A stretch of 64,000 nucleotides of DNA from Bordetella genomosp. 13 (lineage in GTDB: Bacteria > Pseudomonadota > Gammaproteobacteria > Burkholderiales > Burkholderiaceae_B), in the NCBI RefSeq assembly GCF_007679965.1, contig NZ_VEHL01000001.1, positions 186,001-250,000 on the forward strand, in the 5' to 3' direction. A model generated the notes under the pieces. The model was not told where the DNA came from. It saw nothing but the letters and a program-made list of their open reading frames with translations, and made no database searches. The translations under genes and the position numbers were made by a program. Shown here in pieces: positions 9,388-17,727 of this stretch; the stretch's first letter is position 1, and every line of letters starts with the position of its first letter.

Positions 9388-11268
9388 ATGCAGGCCGCTC
9401 ATCACTTCGCGCCCGGCGCGCAAGCCGTGGCGGCGCCCGGCCGCGGCGGCCTGCTGGCCGCCGTCGACCGCGCGCTGGGCCTGATGGTCGAGGTGCCGGC
9501 CGCGCTGCTGGTGCTGGCCGAGATCGCCGTGCTGCTGGCCGGCGTGATCGCGCGCTACGTATTCCATGCGCCGCTGGTCTGGTCCGACGAGCTGGCCGGC
9601 ATCCTGTTCCTGTGGCTGTCCATGCTGGGCGCGGTGGTGGCGCTGCGGCGCGGCGAGCACATGCGCATGACGGCCCTGTTGTCGCGGTGTTCGCCAGGGT
9701 TGCGGGCCATGCTGGACGTGGCGGCCATCGCGGCCTCCATCGCCTTCCTGGCGCTGGTGTTCCCCCATGCCTTCGAATACGCCTCGGAAGAGGCCATCGT
9801 GACCACGCCCGCGCTGGAGATATCCAACGCCTGGCGCGCGGCGGCACTGCCCACGGGCTTCGGGCTGATGCTGCTGATGGGCGTGCTGCGCCTGCTGCGG
9901 GTGGGCAGCGCGCGCCACATCGTGGTGGCCGTGCTGGCCGTGGGCACGGCGGTGCTGCTGTTCTGGCTGGCGCAGCCGCTGCTGCAGGGGCTGGGCAAAC
10001 TGAACCTGATCGTGTTCTTCGTGGGCGTGGTGGCGGCCAACGTGTTCCTGGGCGTGCCCATTGCGTTCTCGTTCGCCCTGGCCACCTTCGGTTACCTGGC
10101 GCTGACCACGCATACGCCGCTGATCGTGATGGTGGGCCGCATGGACGAGGGCATGTCGCACCTCATTCTGCTGGCCGTGCCCATGTTCATCCTGCTGGGC
10201 CTGCTGATCGAGATGACGGGCATGGCGCGCGCCATGATCGGTTTCCTGGCCAGCCTGCTGGGCCACGTGCGCGGCGGCCTGTCGTACGTGCTGATCGGCG
10301 CGATGTACCTGGTGTCCGGCATCTCGGGCTCGAAGGTGGCCGACATGGCCGCCGTGGCGCCGGCGCTGTTTCCCGAGATGAAGCAGCGCGGCGCCAAGCC
10401 CGGCGACCTGGCCGCGCTGCTGTCGTGCACGGGCGCGCAGACCGAGACCATCCCGCCCAGCATCGTGCTGATCACCATCGGTTCCGTCACGGGCGTGTCC
10501 ATCGCTGCGCTGTTCACGGGCGGCATGCTGCCCGGCGTGGCGCTGGGGCTGACGCTGGGCCTGATCGTGTGGGCGCGCAGCCGCCACCAGGACCTGAGCC
10601 AGGTCAAGCGCGCCACGGGCCGAGAGATCGGCCGCACGCTGGTCATCGCCATCCCCGCGCTGATCCTGCCCTTCGTCATCCGCGCCGCGGTGGTCGAGGG
10701 CGTGGCCACCGCCACCGAGGTGTCGACCATCGGCATCGCGTACTCGGTGCTGGCGGGCCTGCTGGTCTACCGCTGCTTCGACTGGAAACGCGTGCCCACT
10801 ATGCTGGTGGAGACCGCCGCCTTGTCGGGCGCCATCATCTTCATCGTGGGCACGGCCACCGCCATGGCGTGGGGCCTGACGCAATCGGGCTTCTCGCGCG
10901 ACCTGGCCGCGGCGATGGCCGACCTGCCCGGCGGGGCCATGGGCTTCCTGCTGGTGTCCATCGTGGCCTTCGTCATCCTGGGCAGCGTGCTGGAGGGCAT
11001 CCCGGCCATCGTGCTGTTCGGGCCGCTGCTGTTCCCCATCGCCCGCCAGGTCGGCGTGCACGAAGTGCACTACGCCATGGTCGTGATCCTGTCGATGGGC
11101 GTGGGCCTGTTCGCGCCGCCCTTCGGCGTGGGCTACTACGGCGCCTGCGCCATCAGCAAGGTCAATCCGGACGAGGCCATTCCGTACATGTGGGGCTACC
11201 TGGGCGCGCTGGTGGTGGGCGTGTTCCTGGTCGCCTTCATTCCCTGGATTTCCATCGGTTTTCTCTGA
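9388..11268 (+). CDS. TRAP transporter fused small and large permease (DctQM)
   Basis: A 626-residue membrane protein in which the small DctQ subunit (about residues 20-170, four hydrophobic segments, with VLLAGVIARYVFHAPLVWSD) is fused to the large DctM subunit (about 200-620, many transmembrane helices). The DctM part contains LLAVPMFILLGLLIEMTGMA and QTETIPPSIVLITIG. It couples binding-protein-dependent uptake to an ion gradient. The gene starts 4 bases after the binding-protein gene and ends 7 bases before the VOC gene, so all are co-transcribed. Fused QM proteins are known in the TRAP family. Confidence 0.94.
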   Translation: MQAAHHFAPGAQAVAAPGRGGLLAAVDRALGLMVEVPAALLVLAEIAVLLAGVIARYVFHAPLVWSDELAGILFLWLSMLGAVVALRRGEHMRMTALLSRCSPGLRAMLDVAAIAASIAFLALVFPHAFEYASEEAIVTTPALEISNAWRAAALPTGFGLMLLMGVLRLLRVGSARHIVVAVLAVGTAVLLFWLAQPLLQGLGKLNLIVFFVGVVAANVFLGVPIAFSFALATFGYLALTTHTPLIVMVGRMDEGMSHLILLAVPMFILLGLLIEMTGMARAMIGFLASLLGHVRGGLSYVLIGAMYLVSGISGSKVADMAAVAPALFPEMKQRGAKPGDLAALLSCTGAQTETIPPSIVLITIGSVTGVSIAALFTGGMLPGVALGLTLGLIVWARSRHQDLSQVKRATGREIGRTLVIAIPALILPFVIRAAVVEGVATATEVSTIGIAYSVLAGLLVYRCFDWKRVPTMLVETAALSGAIIFIVGTATAMAWGLTQSGFSRDLAAAMADLPGGAMGFLLVSIVAFVILGSVLEGIPAIVLFGPLLFPIARQVGVHEVHYAMVVILSMGVGLFAPPFGVGYYGACAISKVNPDEAIPYMWGYLGALVVGVFLVAFIPWISIGFL

Positions 11269-11275
11269 GGCAGCT

Positions 11276-11815
11276 ATGAGTCGATTTTTCGGTGAGGTCC
11301 GCCAGGCGGGCTACGTGGTGCACGACATCCAGAAGGAGATGCGCCACTGGAGCGAGGTGCTGGGCATCGGCCCCTGGTACTACGCCGACCGCGTGCCGGT
11401 GCAGAACTTCCACTATCGCGGCGAGCCCTCGCCGATCGAGGTGTCGGTGGCGCTGGCCAATTCCGGACCGCTGCAGATCGAGCTGATCCAGCAGCGCAAC
11501 GACGCGCCCTCCATGTACAAGGCCTTCCTGGACGCCGGCCGCACCGGCCTGCAGCACCTGGCCTACTGGACCGAATCGTTCGAGGACGACCTGAAGCGCC
11601 TGGCCGCGCAGGGCCTGGTGGTGGGCATGAGCGGCGAGGTCGGCAAGAACGGCCGCTACGTCTACTTCGAGACCGAAACGCATCCCGGCACCGTGATCGA
11701 GCTGTCCGAAGTGGCCGGCCCCAAGGGCAAGCTGTTCAAGCTGATCCGCGAAGCGTCCATCGGCTGGGACGGCCGCGATCCCGTGCGTCCCTTCCCCGAC
11801 CTGAACACCCTGTAG
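11276..11815 (+). CDS. VOC/glyoxalase-superfamily protein
   Basis: A 179-residue vicinal-oxygen-chelate protein, resembling the methylmalonyl-CoA-epimerase/Glyoxalase_4 branch. Two beta-alpha-beta-beta-beta modules can be traced. Candidate metal ligands are His in AGYVVHDIQKEM (about residue 16), His in TGLQHLAYWTE and Glu in HPGTVIELSEV. Such enzymes carry out isomerisation, epimerisation or C-C bond chemistry on a metal-chelated substrate. It sits between the transporter and the RuBisCO-like gene (gaps 7 and 6 bases), which suggests it acts on the same carbon skeleton, for instance as an epimerase or isomerase. The specific reaction is unknown. Confidence 0.85.
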   Translation: MSRFFGEVRQAGYVVHDIQKEMRHWSEVLGIGPWYYADRVPVQNFHYRGEPSPIEVSVALANSGPLQIELIQQRNDAPSMYKAFLDAGRTGLQHLAYWTESFEDDLKRLAAQGLVVGMSGEVGKNGRYVYFETETHPGTVIELSEVAGPKGKLFKLIREASIGWDGRDPVRPFPDLNTL

Positions 11816-11821
11816 GCTGTC

Positions 11822-13087
11822 ATGACTGCTGACGCGCGCGCCGAATTCGAGGCGACCTATCTCATCGAAACCCCGTACCCGCCCGAGCAGGCGGCGCAGG
11901 TGCTGGCCGGCGAACAGTCCAGCGGCACCTTCGTGCGCGTGGCCGGCGAGACCGATGACCTGCGCGCCCGCTCGCGCGCCAACGTCACCGCCATCCGCGA
12001 GCTGGACGCCGTCGACACGCCCAGCCTGCCCAACGCTTTCCTGGACCGCCGCGGCGTGACCGGGCCGTACCGGCGCGCCGAGATCACCGTGCGCTTTCCG
12101 GTGGACAACGTCGGCCCCAACCTGGCCACGCTGGCCGCCACGGTGGCCGGCAACATCTACGACCTGGGCGAGATGACCGGCGTGAAGCTGACCTCGCTGC
12201 GCCTGCCGCCCGACTACGTGCGCGCCTTCGACGCGCCGCGCCAGGGCGTGGCCGGCACGCGCGCGCTGACGGGCCGAGCGGCCGGACCCATCCTGGGCAC
12301 CATCATCAAGCCCAACGTGGGCATGACCCCCGAGCAGACGGCCGCCACCGTGGCCACGCTGTGCGAGGCAGGCGTGGACTTCATCAAGGACGACGAAGTC
12401 ATGGCCAACCCGCCGCATGCGCCGCTGGCGCGCCGTGTGGCCGAGGTGATGAAGGTCATCGACGCGCACGCGCAGCGCACCGGCCGCAAGGTGATGTACG
12501 CCTTCAATATCTCGGACGAGACGGACGCCATGCGGCGCCACGCCGACCTCGTGGAAAAGGCCGGCGGCACCTGCGTGATGGCCAGCCTGAACTGGTGCGG
12601 CTACAGCGCCATCCAGTCGCTGCGGCGCTGCACCGCGCTGGCGCTGCATGGCCACCGCAACGGTCTGGCCGCGATGTCGCGGCATCCGCTGCTGGGCATG
12701 GCGTTCCCGGCCTACCAGGTGCTGTGGCGCCTGGCGGGCGTGGACCAGCTGCACGTCAACGGCCTGGGCGGCAAGTTCTACGAAAGCGACGACAGCGTGG
12801 TGGCCTCGGCGCGCGCCTGCCTGCAGCCGCTGGCCGGCGGCGACGAGGTGATGCCCGTGTTCTCGTCCGGCCAATGGGCCGGCACCGTGCCCGCCACCTT
12901 CGACGCGGTGGGCAGCGACGACCTGATCTTCCTGTCGGGCGGCGGCATCCTGGGCCATCCGGACGGCGCGGTGGCCGGCGTGCAGAGCATCCGCGACGCA
13001 TGGGAGGCCGCGCGCAGCGGCGTGACGCTGCCGGTGCACGCGCAGACCCATCCGGCGCTGGCCAGCGCGTTGGCGTTCTACGGCTGA
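11822..13087 (+). CDS. RuBisCO-like protein (form IV), sugar-acid pathway
   Basis: A 421-residue RuBisCO large-subunit homologue. Aligning by motif, the active-site positions are K163 (in IIKPNVGM), K189 with D191 and E192 (in VDFIKDDEVM, the carbamate lysine and metal ligands), H278-R279 (in LHGHRNG), H311 and K318 (in LHVNGLGGKF, same spacing as the RuBisCO His/loop-6 Lys) and S372 (in LSGGGI). The second Lys of the KPK motif is Asn165. It is shorter than true RuBisCO and stands next to a DUF1537 kinase, so it is a RuBisCO-like protein rather than a CO2-fixing enzyme. In D-apiose/apionate breakdown such proteins act on a kinase product (OiaX with OiaK). Same class of chemistry is inferred; the substrate is not certain. 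Confidence 0.9.
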   Translation: MTADARAEFEATYLIETPYPPEQAAQVLAGEQSSGTFVRVAGETDDLRARSRANVTAIRELDAVDTPSLPNAFLDRRGVTGPYRRAEITVRFPVDNVGPNLATLAATVAGNIYDLGEMTGVKLTSLRLPPDYVRAFDAPRQGVAGTRALTGRAAGPILGTIIKPNVGMTPEQTAATVATLCEAGVDFIKDDEVMANPPHAPLARRVAEVMKVIDAHAQRTGRKVMYAFNISDETDAMRRHADLVEKAGGTCVMASLNWCGYSAIQSLRRCTALALHGHRNGLAAMSRHPLLGMAFPAYQVLWRLAGVDQLHVNGLGGKFYESDDSVVASARACLQPLAGGDEVMPVFSSGQWAGTVPATFDAVGSDDLIFLSGGGILGHPDGAVAGVQSIRDAWEAARSGVTLPVHAQTHPALASALAFYG

Positions 13088-13095
13088 TCCGCGCG

Positions 13096-14520
13096 ATGGC
13101 CGCGGTGCGCATCGCCTATTACGGCGACGATTTCACGGGCTCCACCGACACGTTGTCGGTGGCCGTGCGCGCGGGCCTGCGCGCCGCGCTGTTCCTGCGG
13201 CCGCCGACGGACGCCGACCTGCGCGCGTTCGGCGACCTGGACTGCGTGGGCGTGGCCGGCACGGCGCGCTCGTGGCCGCCCGAAGAGATGGACCGCGAGC
13301 TGCCCACCATTTTTGGCGCGCTGGCCGCCACGGGCGCGGAATTCATCCACTACAAGACCTGCTCCACCTTCGACAGCGCGCCGCACGTCGGCAGCATCGG
13401 CCGGGCCCTGCAGCTGGGACTGCGCACGCTGGGCCAGTCCACGGCCTTCATCGTCGGCGGCCAGCCCGGCCTGGGCCGCTATTGCGCGCACGCCAACCTG
13501 TATGCGCGCGCCGGGCAGGACGGCCCGGTGTACCGGCTGGACCGCCACCCCACCATGAGCCGCCATCCCATCACCCCGATGGACGAGGCGGACCTGCGCG
13601 TGCATCTGGCGCGGCAGGGCCTGGAACGGGTGGCGTCGTTCGGCGTGGACCGCTTGCCGGACGCCACGCCGCGTGCATTGGACGCCCTGCTGGCGGATGG
13701 GCCGCGGGCGGTGCTGTTCGACGTGCTGGAAGACACGCATCTGGCTGGCATCGGCCGCCTGCTGTGGGACCGCATCGCGCGGCAGGCCGGCCCCTTGCTG
13801 CTGGCGGGGCCCAGCGGCGTGGAACAGGCGCTGGTGGCCGGCTGGCCGGACGCTGCCCGCGGGCGGGCCGCCGTGGGCGGCATGCCGGCCCAGGCGGCGC
13901 TACGGACCCGCGGCGCGGGCGACATTGCCGTCGACGCGGCCAGCGGCCTCGCGGCGCCGCGGCCGCCCTCGTCCAGGCCGACGCCGCTGGCGGTGGCGCA
14001 GACCTTCGTCGTGGCGGGCAGCCGCTCGCCGGTCACGGCGCAGCAGGTGCGGCGGGCGCAAGCCGACGGATTCGCGCTGCTGGACATCGATCCCGTCCAG
14101 GCCGCGAGGCAGGCATTGGACGCCGAGCCGGGGCCGTACTGCCGGGACCTGGCCGCGCGGGCCGTGCAGGCCCTGCAGGACGGCCGCAGCGTCGTGGCGA
14201 ATACCACGCTGGCGGACGAGGCGCCGTCCGGCAGCGGATCGGCCCTGGCGCGTTTCGCCGGCCAGCTGATGCGCCAGGTCCTGCGGCGCCATCCATTGTC
14301 GCGCGTGGGCTTCGCCGGTGGCGACACCTCCAGCCTGGCCGTGCAGGCCTGGGATGCGCGCGCCCTGACGCTGGCCTATACGCTGAGTCCGGGCGTGGCC
14401 GTGTGCAAGGTGCATGCCGACGACCCGGCGCTGGACGGGGTGGAGTTGATGCTCAAGGGCGGCCAGATGGGCCCGCCGGACGTGTTCGAGGCGTTGAGGC
14501 AGGGCAGGCACGTTGCCTGA
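13096..14520 (+). CDS. DUF1537 four-carbon/sugar-acid kinase family protein
   Basis: A 474-residue DUF1537 (OtnK/DtnK/OiaK-type) kinase. The N-terminal substrate domain begins YYGDDFTGSTDTL, with the paired acidic residues and Ser/Thr of the family, and includes HYKTCSTFDSAPHVGSIGRA. The C-terminal nucleotide domain carries VGFAGGDTSSLAVQAWD. These enzymes phosphorylate sugar acids such as threonate, erythronate or 3-oxo-isoapionate. The gene starts 8 bases after the RuBisCO-like gene. An open frame continues upstream through that gene, but in another frame, so there is no fusion. The pairing supports a kinase step followed by the RuBisCO-like step. Confidence 0.9.
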   Translation: MAAVRIAYYGDDFTGSTDTLSVAVRAGLRAALFLRPPTDADLRAFGDLDCVGVAGTARSWPPEEMDRELPTIFGALAATGAEFIHYKTCSTFDSAPHVGSIGRALQLGLRTLGQSTAFIVGGQPGLGRYCAHANLYARAGQDGPVYRLDRHPTMSRHPITPMDEADLRVHLARQGLERVASFGVDRLPDATPRALDALLADGPRAVLFDVLEDTHLAGIGRLLWDRIARQAGPLLLAGPSGVEQALVAGWPDAARGRAAVGGMPAQAALRTRGAGDIAVDAASGLAAPRPPSSRPTPLAVAQTFVVAGSRSPVTAQQVRRAQADGFALLDIDPVQAARQALDAEPGPYCRDLAARAVQALQDGRSVVANTTLADEAPSGSGSALARFAGQLMRQVLRRHPLSRVGFAGGDTSSLAVQAWDARALTLAYTLSPGVAVCKVHADDPALDGVELMLKGGQMGPPDVFEALRQGRHVA

Positions 14521-14540
14521 TCCCCGGGTGCCTGACGGCG

Positions 14541-15143
14541 TCATTCGAACCGGCAGGCTTCCTCGAACGTCAGCCTGGGATCGCGCGGGTACAGCCTGGC
14601 GTCGTCGCCATGGCCGATGGTGCAGATGAAATTCGCTTTCCACGACGTGCCTTTGAAAAAGGCATCGTCCAGGATGGCGTTGTCGAAGCCCGACATGGGA
14701 CATACGTCCAGCCCCAGCGCGCGGGCCGCGATCATCAGGTAGGCGCCCGTCAATGAACTGCTGCGGTACGCAATGGATTCGGCGAAGGCGGCATCGGCTT
14801 CGAACATCGGCTTCACGTCCATCCTCGGGAACAAACGCGGCGCTTCCTCGTAGAACCGGGCGTCCTGGGCGATGATCGCCGTCACCGGCGCCGCGGCCAC
14901 CTGCGCGGGGTTGCTGCCCATGCCCTCCAGGGCGGGAAGCAGCCTGCTGCGGCCTTCCTCCGAACGGACGAACACGATGCGCGCAGGCTGCAGGTTGCCG
15001 CTGGTGGGCCCCCACTTCACCAGCTCGTAGAGACTGCGCAAGGTATCGTCGGACACCGGCCGGTCCAGCCAATGGTGGTGCGAGCGGGCATCGGTGAACA
15101 GCTGTCGCAGAACGACCTGTGATATCGGTTGGCGGGTGTGCAT
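14541..15143 (-). CDS. Nitroreductase family, RutE/HadB-like malonic semialdehyde reductase
   Basis: A 200-residue FMN-dependent nitroreductase-fold protein. It resembles RutE along its length: LFTDARSHHHWLDRPVSDDT, VKWGPTSGNLQPARIVFVRS, APVTAIIAQDARFYEE, GLDVCPMSGFDNAILDDAFF and LTFEEACRFE. RutE reduces malonic semialdehyde to 3-hydroxypropionate in pyrimidine breakdown, but no other rut gene is present here. It is the last gene of a three-gene unit with a pirin and a flavin reductase (4-base gap to the pirin). A role in quinone, nitro-compound or aldehyde reduction is therefore equally possible. Confidence 0.88.
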   Translation of the reverse strand: MHTRQPISQVVLRQLFTDARSHHHWLDRPVSDDTLRSLYELVKWGPTSGNLQPARIVFVRSEEGRSRLLPALEGMGSNPAQVAAAPVTAIIAQDARFYEEAPRLFPRMDVKPMFEADAAFAESIAYRSSSLTGAYLMIAARALGLDVCPMSGFDNAILDDAFFKGTSWKANFICTIGHGDDARLYPRDPRLTFEEACRFE

Positions 15144-15147
15144 CGTG

Positions 15148-16020
15148 TCAGTTCCCTTGCGCGACGGACGCGGGCAGGCGGCCCTCGGCGGCCAGCTGCC
15201 GGCCCAGCGCGCGGATGTACGCTTCGCCGTCGAGCAGCGCCGTGGGTGAGGTGTGCACGGAGTAATAACCTATGGCCAGATCGTGATCGTGCGGCACGGC
15301 GGATCCCAGCATGAACTGCGTATGCTCGATCGCGCGGAACTCGACGGCGTCGTCGGAGGACTCGAAGGCGGTCAGTTCCCGGGCGTGCAGGCGATGGCCG
15401 TTGGCGAGCACGTCGCCTTCCGCGGGCGATACCCACAGCACGGTGTGGCCCGGCGGCGGCGTGTAGGTCCAGCGCTGGCCGGCCGCCAGCGTCACTGCCA
15501 GCACGTTCATCGGTGACGGTGCCTCGATGGCGCTGCGGGCGTCGCCATGGCTGCCCAGCAGCACCCGTGCGGGACCGCTGTGGGCGATGTCCTCCACGGA
15601 CTGGAAGACGGCGTGCGTCGGCCCCAGTTCCAGTTCGGGTGGCAAGGCGATCCACAGCTGGAAGCCCCGGACGCGGCCTTGCCGCGCGTCGCCCACGCTG
15701 CCGCCATGCCACATGCCGCGGCCGGCCTGCATCCATTCGACGCCTCCTGCGGGCAGCACCACCGTGTCGCCCGACGGATCGATCAGGTCCATGCGGCCTT
15801 CGATCAGATACGAGAGCGTGGCGATGCCCGAGTGCGGGTGCAGCGCGCCGGTGAAGGGCGGCCCCTGCATGTCGAAGAAGTCCAGGAATACGAAGGGCTT
15901 GAGGATCTGCCCGAGGTCGGACGGGCTCATCAGGCGGACCGCGGGGCCGTTGCCGCGTCCCGGGGTGCGATGGGCGATTCCCCGGACGGGGCCGACGATG
16001 TGTTCGGCGAGTGCTGCCAT
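15148..16020 (-). CDS. Pirin family protein
   Basis: A 290-residue bicupin of the pirin family. The N-terminal cupin has the metal-binding HPHSGIATLSYLIEG (His-x-His) and the later GRGMWHGGS. In typical pirins this last motif reads GxGIxHSE, supplying a His and a Glu; here the Glu position is Gly, so one of the usual four ligands seems to be missing. Bacterial pirins include quercetin-2,3-dioxygenases and proteins of unknown role. It is the middle gene of the flavin reductase-pirin-nitroreductase unit (gaps of 16 and 4 bases), which hints at redox or quinone stress. Confidence 0.88.
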   Translation of the reverse strand: MAALAEHIVGPVRGIAHRTPGRGNGPAVRLMSPSDLGQILKPFVFLDFFDMQGPPFTGALHPHSGIATLSYLIEGRMDLIDPSGDTVVLPAGGVEWMQAGRGMWHGGSVGDARQGRVRGFQLWIALPPELELGPTHAVFQSVEDIAHSGPARVLLGSHGDARSAIEAPSPMNVLAVTLAAGQRWTYTPPPGHTVLWVSPAEGDVLANGHRLHARELTAFESSDDAVEFRAIEHTQFMLGSAVPHDHDLAIGYYSVHTSPTALLDGEAYIRALGRQLAAEGRLPASVAQGN

Positions 16021-16036
16021 GTCTGTTCTCCTTGGC

Positions 16037-16630
16037 TCAGGCGGTCGCGGCGCGCGCGGTTTTCAGGGCATCGCTCCACCACAGCAGGTCGTCGATCAGT
16101 TGCCCGGCGTGGTGGTCGTGCGCCTTCAGCACGGCCTCAATGGCGTCCTGCTTGCCCTGGAAGTGCGCGTAGATCGCGTCGGCGGGGAGATGCACCGCGT
16201 TGCGCACCGGCGCCATGTGCAGTTCGACGGCGACCTCGCGCAGCTGCTGCACGGCACGCGCGCCGCCCACGCTGCCCCAGCTGACGAAGCCGATGGGCTT
16301 GCGATGCCATTCGGCATACACCCAGTCCAGCGCGTTCTTCACGATGGCCGGAGCGGCGAAGTTGTATTCGGGCGTCGCGATCACGAAAGCGTCCGACGCC
16401 GCGATCTGCTCGGTCCAGCGCCGCACCGCCTCGTTCTCGTAAGGCGGACGGCCGGGGATGCCAGGCAGCATGGCGCTGTCGAAGAAGGGCAGGGAATAGT
16501 CGCGCAGGTCGAGCAGGCGCGTGGTGACGCCGGCGCGTTGCGACAGGTGGCCTTCGATCCAGCGTGCGGGCTGGTCGGAGAAACGGCCTTCTCGGGTGCT
16601 GCCGATGATGATGGAAACGGTGGTGCTCAT
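16037..16630 (-). CDS. NADPH-dependent FMN reductase family protein
   Basis: A 197-residue flavodoxin-fold NAD(P)H:FMN or quinone reductase. The phosphate loop is IIIGSTREGRFSDQPARW and the flavin-binding motif ATPEYNFAAPAIVKNALDW is well conserved. The start MSTTVSII is chosen because GGAG lies just upstream; the same frame stays open far beyond it on the minus strand without a gene-like sequence. It is the first gene of an operon with pirin and nitroreductase genes and is divergent from a LysR regulator 117 bases away. Confidence 0.92.
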   Translation of the reverse strand: MSTTVSIIIGSTREGRFSDQPARWIEGHLSQRAGVTTRLLDLRDYSLPFFDSAMLPGIPGRPPYENEAVRRWTEQIAASDAFVIATPEYNFAAPAIVKNALDWVYAEWHRKPIGFVSWGSVGGARAVQQLREVAVELHMAPVRNAVHLPADAIYAHFQGKQDAIEAVLKAHDHHAGQLIDDLLWWSDALKTARAATA

Positions 16631-16747
16631 GGTGGGCTCCTGGTCGGAAGGCGCGTCGTCACGCCGATGCAGCCAATGTACGAGCAGCCAGAAAACCGAT
16701 AAAGATGGAATAATGAGTTGGACTCGTGCACTGAACGATAGAATCCC

Positions 16748-17683
16748 ATGGATCTGAACGACATTGCGCTGTTCGTCGGCGTGGTGCGCGCCGGCAGCTT
16801 CGCCGAGGCCGGGCGACGGATCGGAATGCCGCCCAGCACCGTCAGCCGGCGCCTGCTGTCGCTGGAGGCGACGCTGGGCGCGCGGCTGATGCAGCGCACG
16901 ACCCGGCGCCTGGTCCTGACGGATGCCGGACGCCAGCTCTTTGCCGCGTCCGCCGACCAGATCGATGCGCTGATGCACGTGACCGGCCAGGTGGCCGAGA
17001 ACGCGAACGAAGTCGCCGGCCGGGTGCGGGTGGCCGTGCCGGCCGACTTCTTCAACTGGTTTCCGGCGGAACGGATCGCGCGCTTCGTGCAGGCGCATCC
17101 GCGCGTGCGGCTGGAGTTCGAGCTGGACGACGCGCGCGTGGATCTGCTGGGGGAAGGCATAGACGTCGCGATGCGCGCGGCGGACCGTGATCCGTCATTG
17201 ATCGCGCGCAAGGTCGGCACCAGCCGTGCGATGCTGGTGGCCAGCCCGGCGTATCTGGCGGCGCGCGGCATGCCCGCGCGGCCGAGCGATCTGGCCAGGC
17301 ATGATTGCATCACGACGCCCGCCCGCGGCGGCCCGCGCGCCAGTTGGCGGCTGGGCGGGGCCAGGCGGCAGGCGATGCCCGTCGAGGTCGACGGCCCGTT
17401 CCAGGCCAATACGGCGTCAGCGCAGTTGGCCGGCGCTCTGGCGGGCCTGGGCATCGCGTCGCTGCCCGCGGCGCTGTGCGCCGCGCACGTCTCTGCAGGA
17501 CGCCTGCGGGAAGTGCTGGCCGATCACGCATCGGCAAGCATGGGCGTGCATTTCGTGTATCACAGCCGGCGGCAGCTGCCGCGCGCGGTCGCGGCGTTCA
17601 TCGAGTTCGCCGCCACGGCGATAGAAGAGCTGGGCCTGATGCAACCGGAACGGCCAGCCAGAGCAGGCCGGCGAGGCAAGTAG
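16748..17683 (+). CDS. LysR-family regulator divergent from the reductase operon
   Basis: A 311-residue LysR protein of the large group that includes DhcR/AaeR-like regulators. The HTH covers about residues 5-65 (FAEAGRRIGMPPSTVSRRLL) and the effector domain follows (AGRVRVAVPADFFNWFPAER). It is divergent from the FMN reductase-pirin-nitroreductase operon. A short dyad, GAGT-TGG-ACTC (16715-16725), lies in the gap 23 bases before its ATG and could be part of the operator. It converges with the gamma-glutamyltransferase-like gene, separated by 44 bases. Confidence 0.93.
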   Translation: MDLNDIALFVGVVRAGSFAEAGRRIGMPPSTVSRRLLSLEATLGARLMQRTTRRLVLTDAGRQLFAASADQIDALMHVTGQVAENANEVAGRVRVAVPADFFNWFPAERIARFVQAHPRVRLEFELDDARVDLLGEGIDVAMRAADRDPSLIARKVGTSRAMLVASPAYLAARGMPARPSDLARHDCITTPARGGPRASWRLGGARRQAMPVEVDGPFQANTASAQLAGALAGLGIASLPAALCAAHVSAGRLREVLADHASASMGVHFVYHSRRQLPRAVAAFIEFAATAIEELGLMQPERPARAGRRGK

Positions 17684-17727
17684 CATGGCCTTGACGTCCA
17701 CGCCGTGCCATTGCCTGCACGATGGTT

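Noticed and set aside
9256..11070. A 604-codon minus-strand frame opposite the TRAP permease
   Set aside because: Its His/Gln/Arg-rich composition is that of antisense translation, while the plus strand encodes a clear membrane protein.
12361..14520. A continuous frame that would fuse part of the RuBisCO-like gene to the DUF1537 kinase
   Set aside because: The upstream part is in a different frame from the RuBisCO-like protein and is not protein-like; the kinase starts normally at 13096.
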